A stretch of 64,000 nucleotides of DNA from Phytophthora quininea (lineage: Eukaryota; Oomycota; Peronosporomycetes; Peronosporales; Peronosporaceae): NCBI GenBank assembly GCA_011947345.1, contig JAAVTG010000695.1, positions 89,174 through 153,173 on the forward strand, in the 5' to 3' direction. Positions 34,022 to 45,195 of this stretch are shown here, piece by piece. Below the pieces are notes generated by a model. The model searched no databases. It was given only the letters and a program-made list of their open reading frames with translations, and was not told where the DNA came from. The first letter of the stretch is position 1. The number at the start of each line of letters is the position of its first letter. Both the position numbers and the translations under genes were made by a program.

Positions 34022-35990
34022 TGTCAGAAACGCGTGCACTTCTTCCAAACCGCGTACCGAAGCTATATCCGTGGGATCACAGCATGGCTTCGTGCTACAC
34101 AGCCCGATCCCGAGCACTTCTTTGACGAAGATGGTGGTCTTAACATCAAGAGTGCGTTCTCACCTCAGCATTTTGAGGCGTTTTTGCTAACCAAAATGAA
34201 CGCAAGTGAGCGTCCGCTAAAGGTCACTAGGTATAAAAGCGCTGTGAAGGACATTTACAGGCAGCAACGGCTGGCGCTCCCGACAGAGTATACGGAGGAC
34301 ATGAAGACGTTCTTTGCCGGGCTTAAAAGAGTCGAGGATACCAGGAATCAAACCAGTGCTGGTGAGGCTAAAATGGTCGGCAAGATGACGTTACCCTATT
34401 CAGTGTATGCCCATGCATGCAAGGAGACGCTGCTGCTTTCAGACGGAGGCTTTTCACATTTGTTCCTGACGCTACAGTGGAATTTGATGTGTAGGTCACA
34501 GTCTGTGGAAAGAATTAACTCTGGTCATCTAAGCAACGAGGATGACAGCATTGGCGTCGTATTTCACAAGAGCAAATCAAACCAGGATGGCACTGGCCCC
34601 AAAGATCCACGTCATGTGTACGTTAATCTCTTCTCACCAGGAACATGTTGTATTACTGCGCTGGGCGTGTACTGGGCTTGTTGCCCACGACAAGGACCAG
34701 GGCCTCTTTTTCCTGGAGCGCTGCAGCGCAGCCGTTTTCGCAAAGCTTTCGGTCGTGCATTGAGTAAACAAGACAGCGAGCATGACTACGGAATGCATTC
34801 AGTGAGAAAAGGGGTAGTAATGTACGCTTGCAATGGCAGTACGGGCGGCCCGTCGATCGTGAATGTATGTCTGAGATGTGGATGGTCGTTGGGCGGAGTT
34901 CAAGACCGATATTTTCGGTACGAGGCCACTGGTGATCAATTTGTAGGCAGGGTGGTGGCTGGTCTTCCCGTCGACAGTGCACAATTTGCGGCTTTGCCGC
35001 CTCATTTCAAAGATAACAGCAGCAGCATTGTTCGAGAAGGTGCCACTAGCATGTTTCCGGCACTTGCAAATGATGCCAGCTTGCAGCCGATTTTGAAGTT
35101 GTGTTTGGCGTCGCTAGTATATCACTACGATTTCTTGTCGTCGAAGCTCCCCATCATGCACTCACTTCGAGCATCAAGTCTGTTTCGGCGCTGCGAGTTA
35201 CAGAGACATCTCGCGGATGTGCTTGTTCGTGGATGGCAGCGACTGGTATTCCCCTCAAGTTGGGATGTTTGGGCTGCAGAAGGAAATACAGATCACAGCA
35301 TGTGCTCTTCCTGAGGCTTTGGCTCCTCGATTTGCGAAACTACTAGAAGAAATGGGGATATGCGGGGCTGGTATAACGCAGCAGCAGCTGGATACAATGC
35401 GTAGAGTGTTAGACGATCGCGAGCCGCGCTCGGACGCTGTCCATCCTCATGGTACTCCGCCGACAACAACTATTCACTTTTGGCCAAGCGACGGCAAGCT
35501 GCACGCACTTGCAGAAAGCTTCGACTTTCAGAGTACATATGTACTGCATGCTTGGCACCTGTGGTGGTTTGGGAACGAAGCCGCAGGCCAGCCTCCGTAC
35601 AAGTCAGTGTCCACGCATGACCTGTCGACACGAAAGAAGCGTCAAACTTACTCAGAATGGCGCATGATGATAGAGCACATTTCAGCTGCAATTGAGAGAG
35701 AGAGAGACTGGCTCGCTGCCTCCTTCCTCAATGACTGAGCAGCAGGCAGCAATTCTCTGCGTCACTGGTGTGAACAGCCTGCCGCTCAGCTCCTCGACAA
35801 GTTCACGCAGAACTACGCAGCTGAAGGTCACGACGATGTTTGGTCTAGTTCGTCAAGCTGCACACAAAAACAACCCAAACGCACGCACGTTAGAGTTCAG
35901 ACCCAGGAAGAAAAGGAAAGAAAACTAAATCCACTCACTTGTAGATCTGTTCTTGGCGCCTGCTTCTCCTACACCGTCTTAGCTGTTGTT
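34022..35990 (+). mobile_element. Crypton-type element with tyrosine recombinase and GCR1_C-like tail
   Basis: The largest frame (34022-35314) has the full tyrosine-recombinase residue set: Arg in CRSQSVERINSGHL, Lys in FHKSKSN, HxxR in MHSVRKG, then Trp and Tyr in RCGWSLGGVQDRYFRYE. The downstream frame 35217-35738 supplies a C-terminal domain with VLHAWHLWWFGNEAAGQPPY and YSEWRMMIEHI, the pattern of the GCR1_C DNA-binding domain found in Cryptons. The two halves overlap in different frames, so one indel (about 35200-35300) interrupts the protein, and a second break after 35738 leads into a tail that stays open to about 35990. Cryptons lack terminal inverted repeats, and I could not fix the ends. 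Catalytic residues are intact, so it is probably a young insertion. Confidence 0.75.
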
Positions 35991-36480
35991 GGCCCCGAAG
36001 TGCCCTTTTGACGAATCACAGTCCAGCGCTTCTTTGTCGGCTGACTGTTTACGAAGGCTCGACACAAGTGATTGTTCTACATCATAACGCGTTTTTGATG
36101 GGCGCATGTTTCGTTAGACAATGGCATGTCAGTGAAACGTTTTACCAAAATATTGCATATGACGGTGCGACAAAAGTAATGAACAATCACTAACAGTCGC
36201 AGTAACATTGCGTAAGTTTGCCCCAGCCGTTTCTTTGGCGTTGCGATTGCATTTGTACCACAGCCAAGGATTGGTGAACTCTGTGTCCCACTTTCGGATC
36301 AAACGGGTTGACGAGAGGCAAGTTACTGACGGACCAATAGCGTAAGTCGATTAAGTCGCTTTCTGTGTCGGGTGTGCCGCTGAGAACTATCACTGCGGGT
36401 CTCCACCGGTCTCTCTTTTTTTTTTTTGAAGGGGGGATAAGGTCGCTAGCTCTCCTGCAAAACCTAGAACCAAGTCTTAT
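35991..36480. other. Non-coding / unassigned part of island
   Basis: Contains a T10 run near 36420. A minus-strand frame (36483-36190) with RYWSVSNLPLVNPFDP has no match I can name. Confidence 0.4.
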
Positions 36481-36890
36481 CAAAGAAGCCCGCCATCTGT
36501 GACCGATCGTGAGAAGTTGAGGATCCTCTCAGAGCTGTCTCCACGGACAAATTGTCGGCGGAAAAAGTCAAGTACAAGCTCCAGTTGACCAGCACGTGCT
36601 CAAGTTCGTCGACTGGCATAGCTACGAGAAGATCAAGGCCGGACCCGTGGTGACAAAACGGCATCGCGACGCACGTGTGAAGTGGGCTGCCGATATGGCG
36701 CTCATGGACGACCTGGGTGGTGCCATATCGTCTTTAGTGACGAGAAGAAGTGTAGCCTTGATGATCCTGACGACATGACATTCAATTTCCGTAGGTGGAT
36801 TCTAGACGTCCTGAGTACGTCAACATGGTTCGCCACACAGGAGGTAGGTCAGTGATGATGTGGTGCAGCGAGGCTGCGAAGCAGTGCACG
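36481..36890 (+). pseudogene. Tc1/mariner transposase fragment
   Basis: Broken reading in at least two frames. It includes VVTKRHRDARVKWAADM, the conserved block before the DDE domain, then IVFSDEKKCSLDDPDDMTFN with the first catalytic Asp, and HTGGRSVMMWC, the block that follows in mariner proteins. The remainder of the catalytic domain is absent. An old, truncated copy. Confidence 0.65.
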
Positions 36891-37530
36891 TGCACAGAGG
36901 AAGACGTAGGACTCCCCGAGACTGTCTCTTTAGGCGTCCCGCCTTCGGTTATATACTGAAACCAAGTACAGTCCCGTAACTAGGACTCGCAGAGTCAGTA
37001 TCCCTTAAAACAAGGGCAACACTAATTAACTGCAAAAATAGAACTGAATTGAATTGTTATCTGTTATCTGACCTTGTTGTGAATGTACAGACTAAACTAT
37101 GCGGCACAGTTAATCTAAGGGATACACAAATGAGTGGTGGAGAGCCAAATGGCTACATAGACAAAAGTAGTTACACGGTATTGACTTTCGTGTATTCCCG
37201 TCACATCCTGGGCATTAGGTTGTGGGGTGTGAAACAGGGTTTTTGTAACAGACGTGAGACTCGATGTGCTTTAGCGAGCCCTGGACGGTGTAACAATCAT
37301 TTCTGCTGCCTGTCTACTCTTCTTATTGTCATACCGAATCCAGGCGCTTTAGGCTGAGTATTAATCCAATTGCGTATGAGCACATGACGCAACATGTTGC
37401 CTGACGGTTGTGCATTTTTTACCAAGTGAGAGCACGCTGAGCAAATCACGTCCGGTTGGGACTTCACGCGAGCGACCGTGACACCAAAAGAGGCTAGATA
37501 CGATGTTTCGGTGTTGTTGGGAGATGATAA
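36891..37530. other. Unassigned part of island
   Basis: AT-rich, no frame with recognisable content (plus 37049-37357 is open but unlike any family I know). Confidence 0.4.
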
Positions 37531-39290
37531 ACATAGCTTGTGCTAGCAGCTAACCCTATCTTCATCGAGGAGGAGGACGGGGGGCGGGGCGGGGCGGCGA
37601 AGAGTCAGTCCTCGAGCGTCCAGCAAGCAGAAATAGTGGAGGAATCGCGCATGAACGTCCGACTCGACGAGTCCATCCAGCACACGTACGATCAGGCATA
37701 TGTGACAGGCTTTTCAACAATGAACGTATCAGAACAAGCAGAAGGGGTTTATGGCCTGGTGCGATGAAGGCGTAGCCGTCAGTGATCTTACACGATACAC
37801 GGTCACTGGACCGAAGTTGCACCTCTTTCTAAAAGAACGCGTGGTTGGAAGGCCAAAACGCCACAAGTCCGGCAAAATAGAAGATGAAGGAGCGAGCAGT
37901 GCGCAGAGTGACAGCACTAGAGCAGATATAGTTGGGAAGGCGACAGTGAACAGCTATGCCGCCGCAATGGAGATTTGTGGCAGCAACAGAAACGATCCAA
38001 GGTAAACAGTCATCCGTCTCCGGGTGATGATGTAGTGCGAACTCTTACAAAAATGGCTGAGTTGGCATAAGAAGACCGAAAGCGAAAAAAATCATTGACC
38101 GTGTCTTTGATACGCTACTGGATGTACCACAAATCAGCAGACTCAGTTTATATCGACTTGCTTTTGGACAACGAGGCACAGTTATGGCACAAGTACCCGA
38201 AATTTGTTGGCGTTTTTGCTGTCACATTACGCACTTATGCGTGGAAAATCTGCACGAAAAATGATAAGCATTCCGCCGAACTCGAAAACGAAGGATACAT
38301 CTCTTGCCGAGCATTGGTGATGGTTATGAGACAGGGTAAAACGAATGAAGTTGGGCAAACAGAAGTGGGTGTGTGCATGCGGAGTAGGAATGTTCAGATT
38401 TGGCTTCACTTGCCCCCCGACTCTCTACAACGGCAGATTTTCCCTCTTGTGGAAGAATGAAAATTAAAACTTGAGCAGACAATTGCTGCAGGCGGATTCT
38501 TGAAGGTGATTCAATACTTAAGGATTGTTATTCTCCAAGATGTCGTTTTAATGTTTGATGTGTTTCCTAGACATACTATATGGAATCATCCTGTTTTCAA
38601 GTCAGCTGAGGTCTTAGCATTTCAGTCTATAGCTCACTGGATATTACAGCATGTTCAAGATCCGACTGAACAACAGCTCGAACGAGCAATGCCGATTTTA
38701 AACGCAAAATTGGATGGAGTGCACCAGGATGTGAAGCTTTCCATCGACAGCATGCGGCACTCGGTGCAGGCAGTCGAAGGTGGTATATGGCAGCCTTACT
38801 AAAAATCATGACGCCTCTAGCAAATGGTACTGCTACATTGCAGGTTAACTAGTTCGCCGAGATCAGCTTCAAAATGATCCCAGACAGGCAGCACCCAGCA
38901 ATCCTACCGCATCCAACCGGGACTCTAGTAATGCAGATCAATCGCACGCTTCAACACCACCCTATAAAATGAGCCGAGGAGTTCACACAGTCGCAGATCT
39001 GTGGAAGGAATGGGATCAAGGAGTGTGTGTGTGTGGGGGGCGCCCGATCAGATCGACAGAGAAAAGTGTCATGGGTCGCACGTGCAAGAGCCGCACGCTA
39101 AAGGGAAGCTGGAAGCGCTTCGACAATGGCGAGACCATCCTGAGTGGGGTTCTACGGAAGCTGGGGTCAAGGGAACCATTTCAAATAGGAAGAAAAATGT
39201 TGGAACCGCCTGGACGAAGTGATCAGCGCCGACACCAAAGAGCAGAAGCGGAAAAAGAGGAGGCCGTCCCCACAGGTTGACTGCCTACGA
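37531..39290 (+). pseudogene. Second Crypton-type recombinase, degenerate with internal deletion
   Basis: Pieces in order: a DNA-binding N-terminal region (37750-38005, LTRYTVTGPKLHLFLKERV and VNSYAAAMEI), the start of the recombinase fold (FLLSHYALMRGKSAR in one frame, then ISCRALVMVMRQGKTNEVG and CMRSRNVQIW in another), a linker (38500-38802, RIVILQDVVLMFDVFPRH), and a GCR1_C-like domain (MSRGVHTVADLWKEWDQG, 38969 on). The part that should carry HxxR and the nucleophilic Tyr is missing between about 38440 and 38500, so it cannot be active. Many stops and shifts confirm decay. It belongs to a different Crypton subfamily from the element at 34 kb. Confidence 0.65.
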
Positions 39291-40534
39291 GCTCCGAGTG
39301 TATGAGTTTTATGAAAATTGTCTGACACAAGATGGACATTGCACGGCTGGGGAATTGCTGGCGTATTGTCAACGATCACTAGCAGAAATAACAGGGTGCG
39401 GCGTTTTATTGATAGGTATAGATTGGTGGCAGCACGAGCAAGGTTGGCGAGGCTGCGGCAAGATTCTGCTGAGAAGTATGCAGTGACTGAGCAGCTGCTG
39501 GATTGTGCTCGCGCTGATGCGGCTCCAATCGACGAAAATTGCCAAGGAGACGCCGCCATACGCAAAACCAAGTTTGTTTTGGCGACTTGTGCCAAAGCCA
39601 GCGGCGGCAGTGGAGATGGTGGAGACAGCAGCGACAGCGAAAGTGGAGAAAGTGACGGGGGTGTCGATGATAATGATGAGAGTGATGGTTAAAGTGGCGA
39701 AAACGAGGAGAGCGAGACAGAGTACTACGGCAAATTTCCTACCCGGGCTGTGGAGATGGATAATCTCAGGGCTAATACTGATGTCAGCACAATCTCGGAT
39801 GTGGACGGTGATGCGTTGGGTCGTCGCAAGGAAAGTCTCGGTGATGTGAATATGCAACAAGCCAGTGACGGCAGCGAGGACGCCGCAGTAGAAGGAAACG
39901 GTTGTTCTGCAAAAACAAATGGCTCCACAACTACAGGAAATGTACTAGACTATTTTGTCTATACATACTTGAAAACAAAGCCTGGCGTGGTGTATCCGTA
40001 TGGAATTAGCTGTACCAACACATTGAAACTGATTACACTGCACGTTCACCCAAGAAAAAGAAGCAGCTGCTACAATCTGCCAACACGTTGTTCGATTGGG
40101 CTCATTTTCTCCACGCTCTGCTGCCCGTGTTTGGACGTAATCTTTGGAGCTTTGTCAACATTGAGAACGCAGCGCCATTGGGACCAACGAACCTCTATCA
40201 CGTCGATTCACTGTGTGGAATTCACTCGACGCTCTATGTCTTCGACATGTAAAAGTGATTCTTGCCGAAGAGCTTCACCAACAGCTCAAACGAAGAAAAA
40301 AGCTTTCCAATGGACAACTCATGCGTGCACGACGAAACCGCAGCAGACAAATTGCTTAGACTGCGGTGTATACTCTTGCTTTATTACCTGGTTCAGATGA
40401 CGACCACAATTGCACGACTCGAGCCACTATCTATTGTGGACAATATCGACGAGTGGACGCGTGGACGCTTCAACGCGCCAAGAGCCGAGCATTTCCGATC
40501 TCTTCTGCACCAGAAGCTGCACGATGACATGTGA
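39291..40534 (+). pseudogene. Ulp1-type (C48) cysteine protease of a transposon
   Basis: Acidic Ser/Gly/Asp-rich linker (39600-39850) followed by Ulp1-like blocks in shifting frames: FDWAHFLHALLPVFGRNLWSF, LYHVDSLCGIHSTLYVFDM, and QQTNCLDCGVYSCF with the catalytic Gln and Cys; the end reads IDEWTRGRFNAPRAEHFR. Where most Ulp1 proteases have His-Trp, this reads Leu-Trp, so the catalytic His may be lost. Several stops. Ulp1 domains are carried by various eukaryotic DNA transposons; whether this one belongs to the Crypton just upstream or to a separate element is not resolved. Confidence 0.6.
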
Positions 40535-40573
40535 ACTTGAGTCCAAGTTTGGGTAGGAGAGCTGAGTTTCTGT

Positions 40574-40680
40574 TGACCGAGCTAAAATGAATCCGTTTGA
40601 GTTGTTTTGAATACCGTCGAGTTAATACAAATTTCGGCCGTGTTAATATGAATCGCCACGAGATAGGATAAAACGACCAA
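40574..40680 (+). repeat. Array of 21-bp repeats (left)
   Basis: About five diverged units of exactly 21 bp; three consecutive ones start ccgtttgag, ccgtcgagtt and cggccgtgtt, each ending in an AT-rich gaat- or aaat-type half. The core resembles cgtcgagttaatatgaa. It begins 40 bp after the Ulp1-like frame. Confidence 0.7.
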
Positions 40681-42160
40681 ATCTGGATATTTACCTCGTG
40701 TCTCGCGCTCCATATAAGTCCTCTTACGACCGGGACCTGGTCCCACAGTGAGCCGGGGCAGAAAACCCCTCATTAATTGTCAACCCTAAGTAGATCCCAG
40801 CGGAGGTCCCATTATACAGGATAATATAGCCCTGTTAAACTAGTTCGATCATAAATCAGAGGGGATATCGTTGTAGCCCTAGTTTTTACTGATTGATAAC
40901 CTACCGTGAGGTTGCCTGTGTAATTCACCTCAGCTAAGTGCGAAATCTATTAACCAATTGAAGGAGGTGGATGTTCACAAACGAATTTATATTTGCTAAT
41001 AGAAAATATGGATGTTGCGCGGAGGTGGCCTCACCTTGTGATGGGCGCCTACTAATATTAAGAAGGACTATGTTCAGATAGCATCATTTGTTTTCGGTTT
41101 GGACTCGTACGCAAACTATTGCAGGTGCTGGAGCCGCGAGGCAAGTCCAGCAAATGCTAGCTAAGGCAAAATAAAAAAGCGTAACACTTTGTAAATTCAG
41201 GGTTTCTTCGTGCTCAGCGTGATTTTGTTACGATCAGGTCAAAGAATTGATAACGTGGCCGTATCTCGCGGTAGATTCGGACCCGATCCAATACAAAAGT
41301 ACTATAACCTGAGACCCTTTAAACGCCGGTATTTCGCCGGCGTTGTGAGTTTTTCAGTAAGCGTCCCTCTCTTCTGGTTGGGCGCTACCGTTAGATGCCT
41401 ACTAAGTTCCGGAGATGCAGCCCAGCTGTGTCGAGCTTCGCCAAGTCGGTGCTACTCTTGGCCAGGGGCAGCAGCCGATGGACAACAAGAAGGTAGCCGG
41501 TAGCTAACCTGAGTAATAAAATTATCTGTCCTACGTTGACAACCTCCTAAACCGGTCGGCGTTACTTGACTCGAACAGGGGTGGCGCTGATTGAGGTGCC
41601 GTGCGTCGCTGGGCTCACGGGCTATGATACCGTGGGGGCTGGCTACCACTGGCGCCTCCGACGCGGCGTACGGGCGCGGGCTACGATACTGCTCACTCTC
41701 GTGCTAGTGCGGGCTCTGATACCGCCGGTTGGGATTGCCGCCACCTGTGTCGACAGTCGTCTGCAACGTAAGAATAAATAGACGCCTTGGCCTGGTTGTT
41801 GTTCGTGTTTGGTCTTCTCTGCTAATTGTAAACTAACCTGCCTACCACATGCATGCATGCATGGCCGGCGCGCCTTCTGCCTTCTTGCGATCTTCGCACT
41901 TCCACGGTTTCGTTCGCGAATGGTCGCGGCCGTTGCTGCTTGGGGGTCCTGGTTGCTAGTCCCCTGTCCTTGGTCGCCGCGAAAGCTGGCGCCTTTCGTG
42001 GTCACTTACTGGAGGTCGCTGGGAGTCGTGTGGTCTTCGTCTTCGTCCGGGTGGTCTTACGCTGCTCGATCAGCTGTCCTGCAGAGTTGACGCGTCGCCG
42101 CGTGCTGCTCGTTGTAGTTGCAGTTACCTGCTCAATATAATCTCCAATTGGATAACTGTT
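40681..42160. other. Non-coding transposon interior
   Basis: No frame of recognisable content. Around 41600-41740 several motifs of the type gctatgatacc or gctctgatacc occur, the complement of a tRNA-iMet primer-binding site (tggtatcagagc). Near 41847 there are four tandem catg units. Confidence 0.4.
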
Positions 42161-42255
42161 CATGTTGCTTTTCACAATAACTCGAGCGCACCAAATAATT
42201 CGACCGGCGTTCACTATTACTCGACCGCGCAGAACAACTCGACCGTGCGGCAAAT
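42161..42255 (-). repeat. Array of 21-bp repeats (middle), inverted relative to the left array
   Basis: Read on the minus strand, four units of about 21 bp: starts ggtcgagttg, ggtcgagtaa, ggtcgaatta and ctcgagttat, with gtgaacgc-type ends. Same core as the array at 40574-40680 but on the opposite strand, as expected for subterminal repeats of one element. Confidence 0.7.
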
Positions 42256-44130
42256 GAAAGTTGTTCTTCAATTTCATACCTGGAGATAATTAGGGTGACT
42301 AATGCTTCGCAACTCTATCATCTCGGCTATCTCAATTTCGCTAGACAGCGTTGTAAACAGATCATACCTCAATTTTGTCGCTGTTCTAACGTTGAAGGTG
42401 CCTTGGAAGGTTAATGTCAATATTTCTTCAGCAAGTCGGGGTGATTCCTAGCGACAACTCACTTAGATTGCAATTTTGCTCAGATAGTGAGGCATATAAA
42501 TGCCACAGTCGTCATTGTTCCATTGGCGTGGTCTAGTGATGCACACTCGCGTTGGGTACGTTACTGGCGGAGTGTTGCCGCCACGCTGTTGGAAAAACCA
42601 CCGCAGTACGTCAAACACATGAGCAGAATCGCGACTGCCCGTGCCAGTATCTACATGTGTAAAGGACGCGTGAGAAGGTTCCTATTTCCAAATCCCAACT
42701 ATTGCAAAACTCCTATGTTTGTTGTCAAATATTGGTAGCAAATAGTATGGATACGCCTCCCAGTCCAGTCCTCCCGTTGTTGCCGCCACACTCTTTGCAG
42801 ATTCAATCTGTGAAAGTTGAATCATCTTAACACATCACAGCTAACACATTCTCTAAAAAGCTATTCAGATGTCTGCGAAGCATAACATAATCTGCGTGTT
42901 ACTAAGGGTTAGCAAATTAAATTGACGTTATGACTCGCATGTATCCCCACTGATAAATCCATTCCGCATGCGTTGAAGCCAGATTAATACTTTCGAGCTG
43001 CGTATTGTACGCAATGTCCCTGGTTGTCATTTTCCTTTGAAAATACGAATATCACACCACCGCTTCCGACACAGAAACCGAAAAACGGCTCTAGATCGTC
43101 ATCCCACAGAAAAAAGAAAAAAGTACATCGCCACAGCATTAAATGGATAAACTGTTACATCTTTACACCGCGTAGCTGCACCACATTCAACGCGACCGCG
43201 CTGATTAGTTTTCCCTAAGTCTGAGGATGGTGACAAGCTCCCATAATCCGGAGAAGTCCTACTCAATCTGGGGATTTTCCATGGTGTATTTGGAAGCGAC
43301 TGTTCAAGCACGATCCCCTCGATTTGGCGACTGCACGAGGATGTGCTCTGGATTCCTGCCAGGAGTACCTTTAGTTTGAATGAGATCTTTAGCTAAACAT
43401 AGTTCGATTTACCTTCTAAGTGGCAAGCCGGATGATTGGCCCGGCGGAAGCGGCTCCACGTCCGTCAAGGTATCTTAAGGTCAAAGAGGCGGGCGCAAGA
43501 GGCGTTCGACTGCTAGTAGCCTTACTTTATATCTACGTGCTGTCAGGCCCCGGTGGGGTAGGCGGTGCGCTATATTACGGGGAGCTTTGATTCCTAAGAG
43601 TGACTTGCATAGTGTTCTGGGCTGAAAAGCCGATATTGTGTGGGTTGCTGTCCTCTCGGGGACTGGTGCGCGTGCTAGCCTTAAGTCTGGGCTAGGAGTT
43701 AAACAAAGAGACCCTTTAAGGCCCGAGTCCTGGGCCTTTCAAAGAACAGAGGACAAAGAGAGTTTTGTGTAGTGTATAACTTTAGCATTGGTTAAGTAGT
43801 CTTCGTGCCCAAGATTACACGATTCACCCCCTGACGCGGGCTCGGTACGCTGCCTGGAATAAGTTATCTCCCAGGGATCACCACGCTGCTACTTCGTCTG
43901 GCCACACACGCCTCGGACAATTTTTCCTGAATTCGCAGCACCACAAAAGCATACTACGATGCCGTGATTGTGTATGCTGCTAAACTTGGAATCAGCGAGG
44001 ATTCAGTAGTTGAAGGGCTGGAGAAGTGATGGAAAGAGAGCGGTCTCTCTCTTAAAATGTTGGGTAAACAAGTTCGGAAGTTAATCCAGAACATCTCTGC
44101 ATCATAAAAGTACTTGTGGATATTCATCGG
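42256..44130. other. AT-rich non-coding part of island
   Basis: No gene recognised. A short plus-strand relic at 43945-44105 reads YYDAVIVYAAKLGISEDSV and, after a stop, WKESGLSLKMLGK; it looks like decayed coding sequence of unknown family. Confidence 0.4.
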
Positions 44131-44225
44131 TGACCGCTATAAGAGTCTACCGTTGTTCACAATTACTTGGCCGTTGTTTACAATTACCCGGCCTTTGTTG
44201 TTTATAACCAACTGGTGTTTGTACA
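44131..44225 (-). repeat. Array of 21-bp repeats (right)
   Basis: Four units of 21 bp; on the plus strand they end in acaatta, acaatta, ttataa and acataa. On the minus strand the core gtaattgtgaacaacgg matches the middle array. Orientation is the same as the middle array. Confidence 0.65.
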
Positions 44226-45110
44226 TAAGAGCGTGTTATGCGATGCTAGGGCTGAGCTGATGGCCTACGCGTGCACGGGGTCAAAATTCGAGATTTTGCC
44301 TGACAGTATGGCTTTTCCCGGTTTATTGAAAGGAACCGATCGTGTGAGACAGCAGAAACAAGCAGAAGCTGAAAACTGATTGTGAGCAGCAGAAAAGTGC
44401 AGCTTGTGGTGATGAAAAATAGTCATTATAGCAACAATCAACTTGATGTACGTACAGGATGACGTGGGTTCTGATCAGGGGATGCAGGATGTGCAGCATA
44501 TGGAGGATGACGTGAATGAAGCTCCTAACGCGCACGTGGTGGAGAAGGACGGTATCTCACTAGAGGAAATCCCGCTTTCTTCAAATCATGTTTCGAAATT
44601 TACCTGAAGTTTCACTTCCTCTCTTTAGTTTTGCTCATGGGAATATAAATATCCCGCTTTTTTGAGAGGATATGAAGTCTTTACGGACAAATTAAATGCA
44701 GACCAATGCAGCTGTGATTATTTTATTTACAAGCACATGAGTGCGAATGGCCACTCAATTTACCTCTTGGGGTAGTCGTATTTTTGCGGAGATTGCATTT
44801 CCATATCAAGAGCATGTCGAAAACAGCCATGTGTACCAGTTTCAGAATTAACTGCGCGTCTAGTTTATGAAAAGTAAAGTACCAAACGCTCGTTTCCCCA
44901 GATTCTTGAAATTATGTGTTGTGAGTTTGAGCAAAATATATTTATATGCTATGGCGAGAGCAGCAATTATTAGTTTTTTTACCTGGTTTTAATAAGATTA
45001 GAAGTACTCTATTTACAGTGTACCACGTCTTACAGTAAAGAAAAGGCTCAGCCCCAAGCACAGTTCTGACGGACTGCGGAATACCACTCACCATAAACAA
45101 AAAGCACATG
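44226..45110. other. AT-rich relic sequence up to the end of the island
   Basis: A discontinuous plus-strand coding-like trace at 44160-44605 (RAELMAYACTGSKFEILPD, later an acidic DDVGSDQGMQDVQHMEDDV) could be the tail of a decayed transposase. No intact gene. Confidence 0.4.
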
Positions 45111-45195
45111 CATGATGTTGGTGACCATTTCTTCCCTGGGTAAAATATTTCTTCTGCTAGTGCACGTGGCCACCGAAAAACAGCAACAAGCTCAA

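Noticed and set aside
43541..43838. Solo LTR bounded by tgtcagg and cctgacg
   Set aside because: The terminal match is imperfect, no target-site duplication is visible and no partner LTR was found.
43945..44105. RxLR-type effector fragment (WKESGLSLKML resembles a W-motif)
   Set aside because: No signal peptide or RxLR motif and an internal stop; too short to support.
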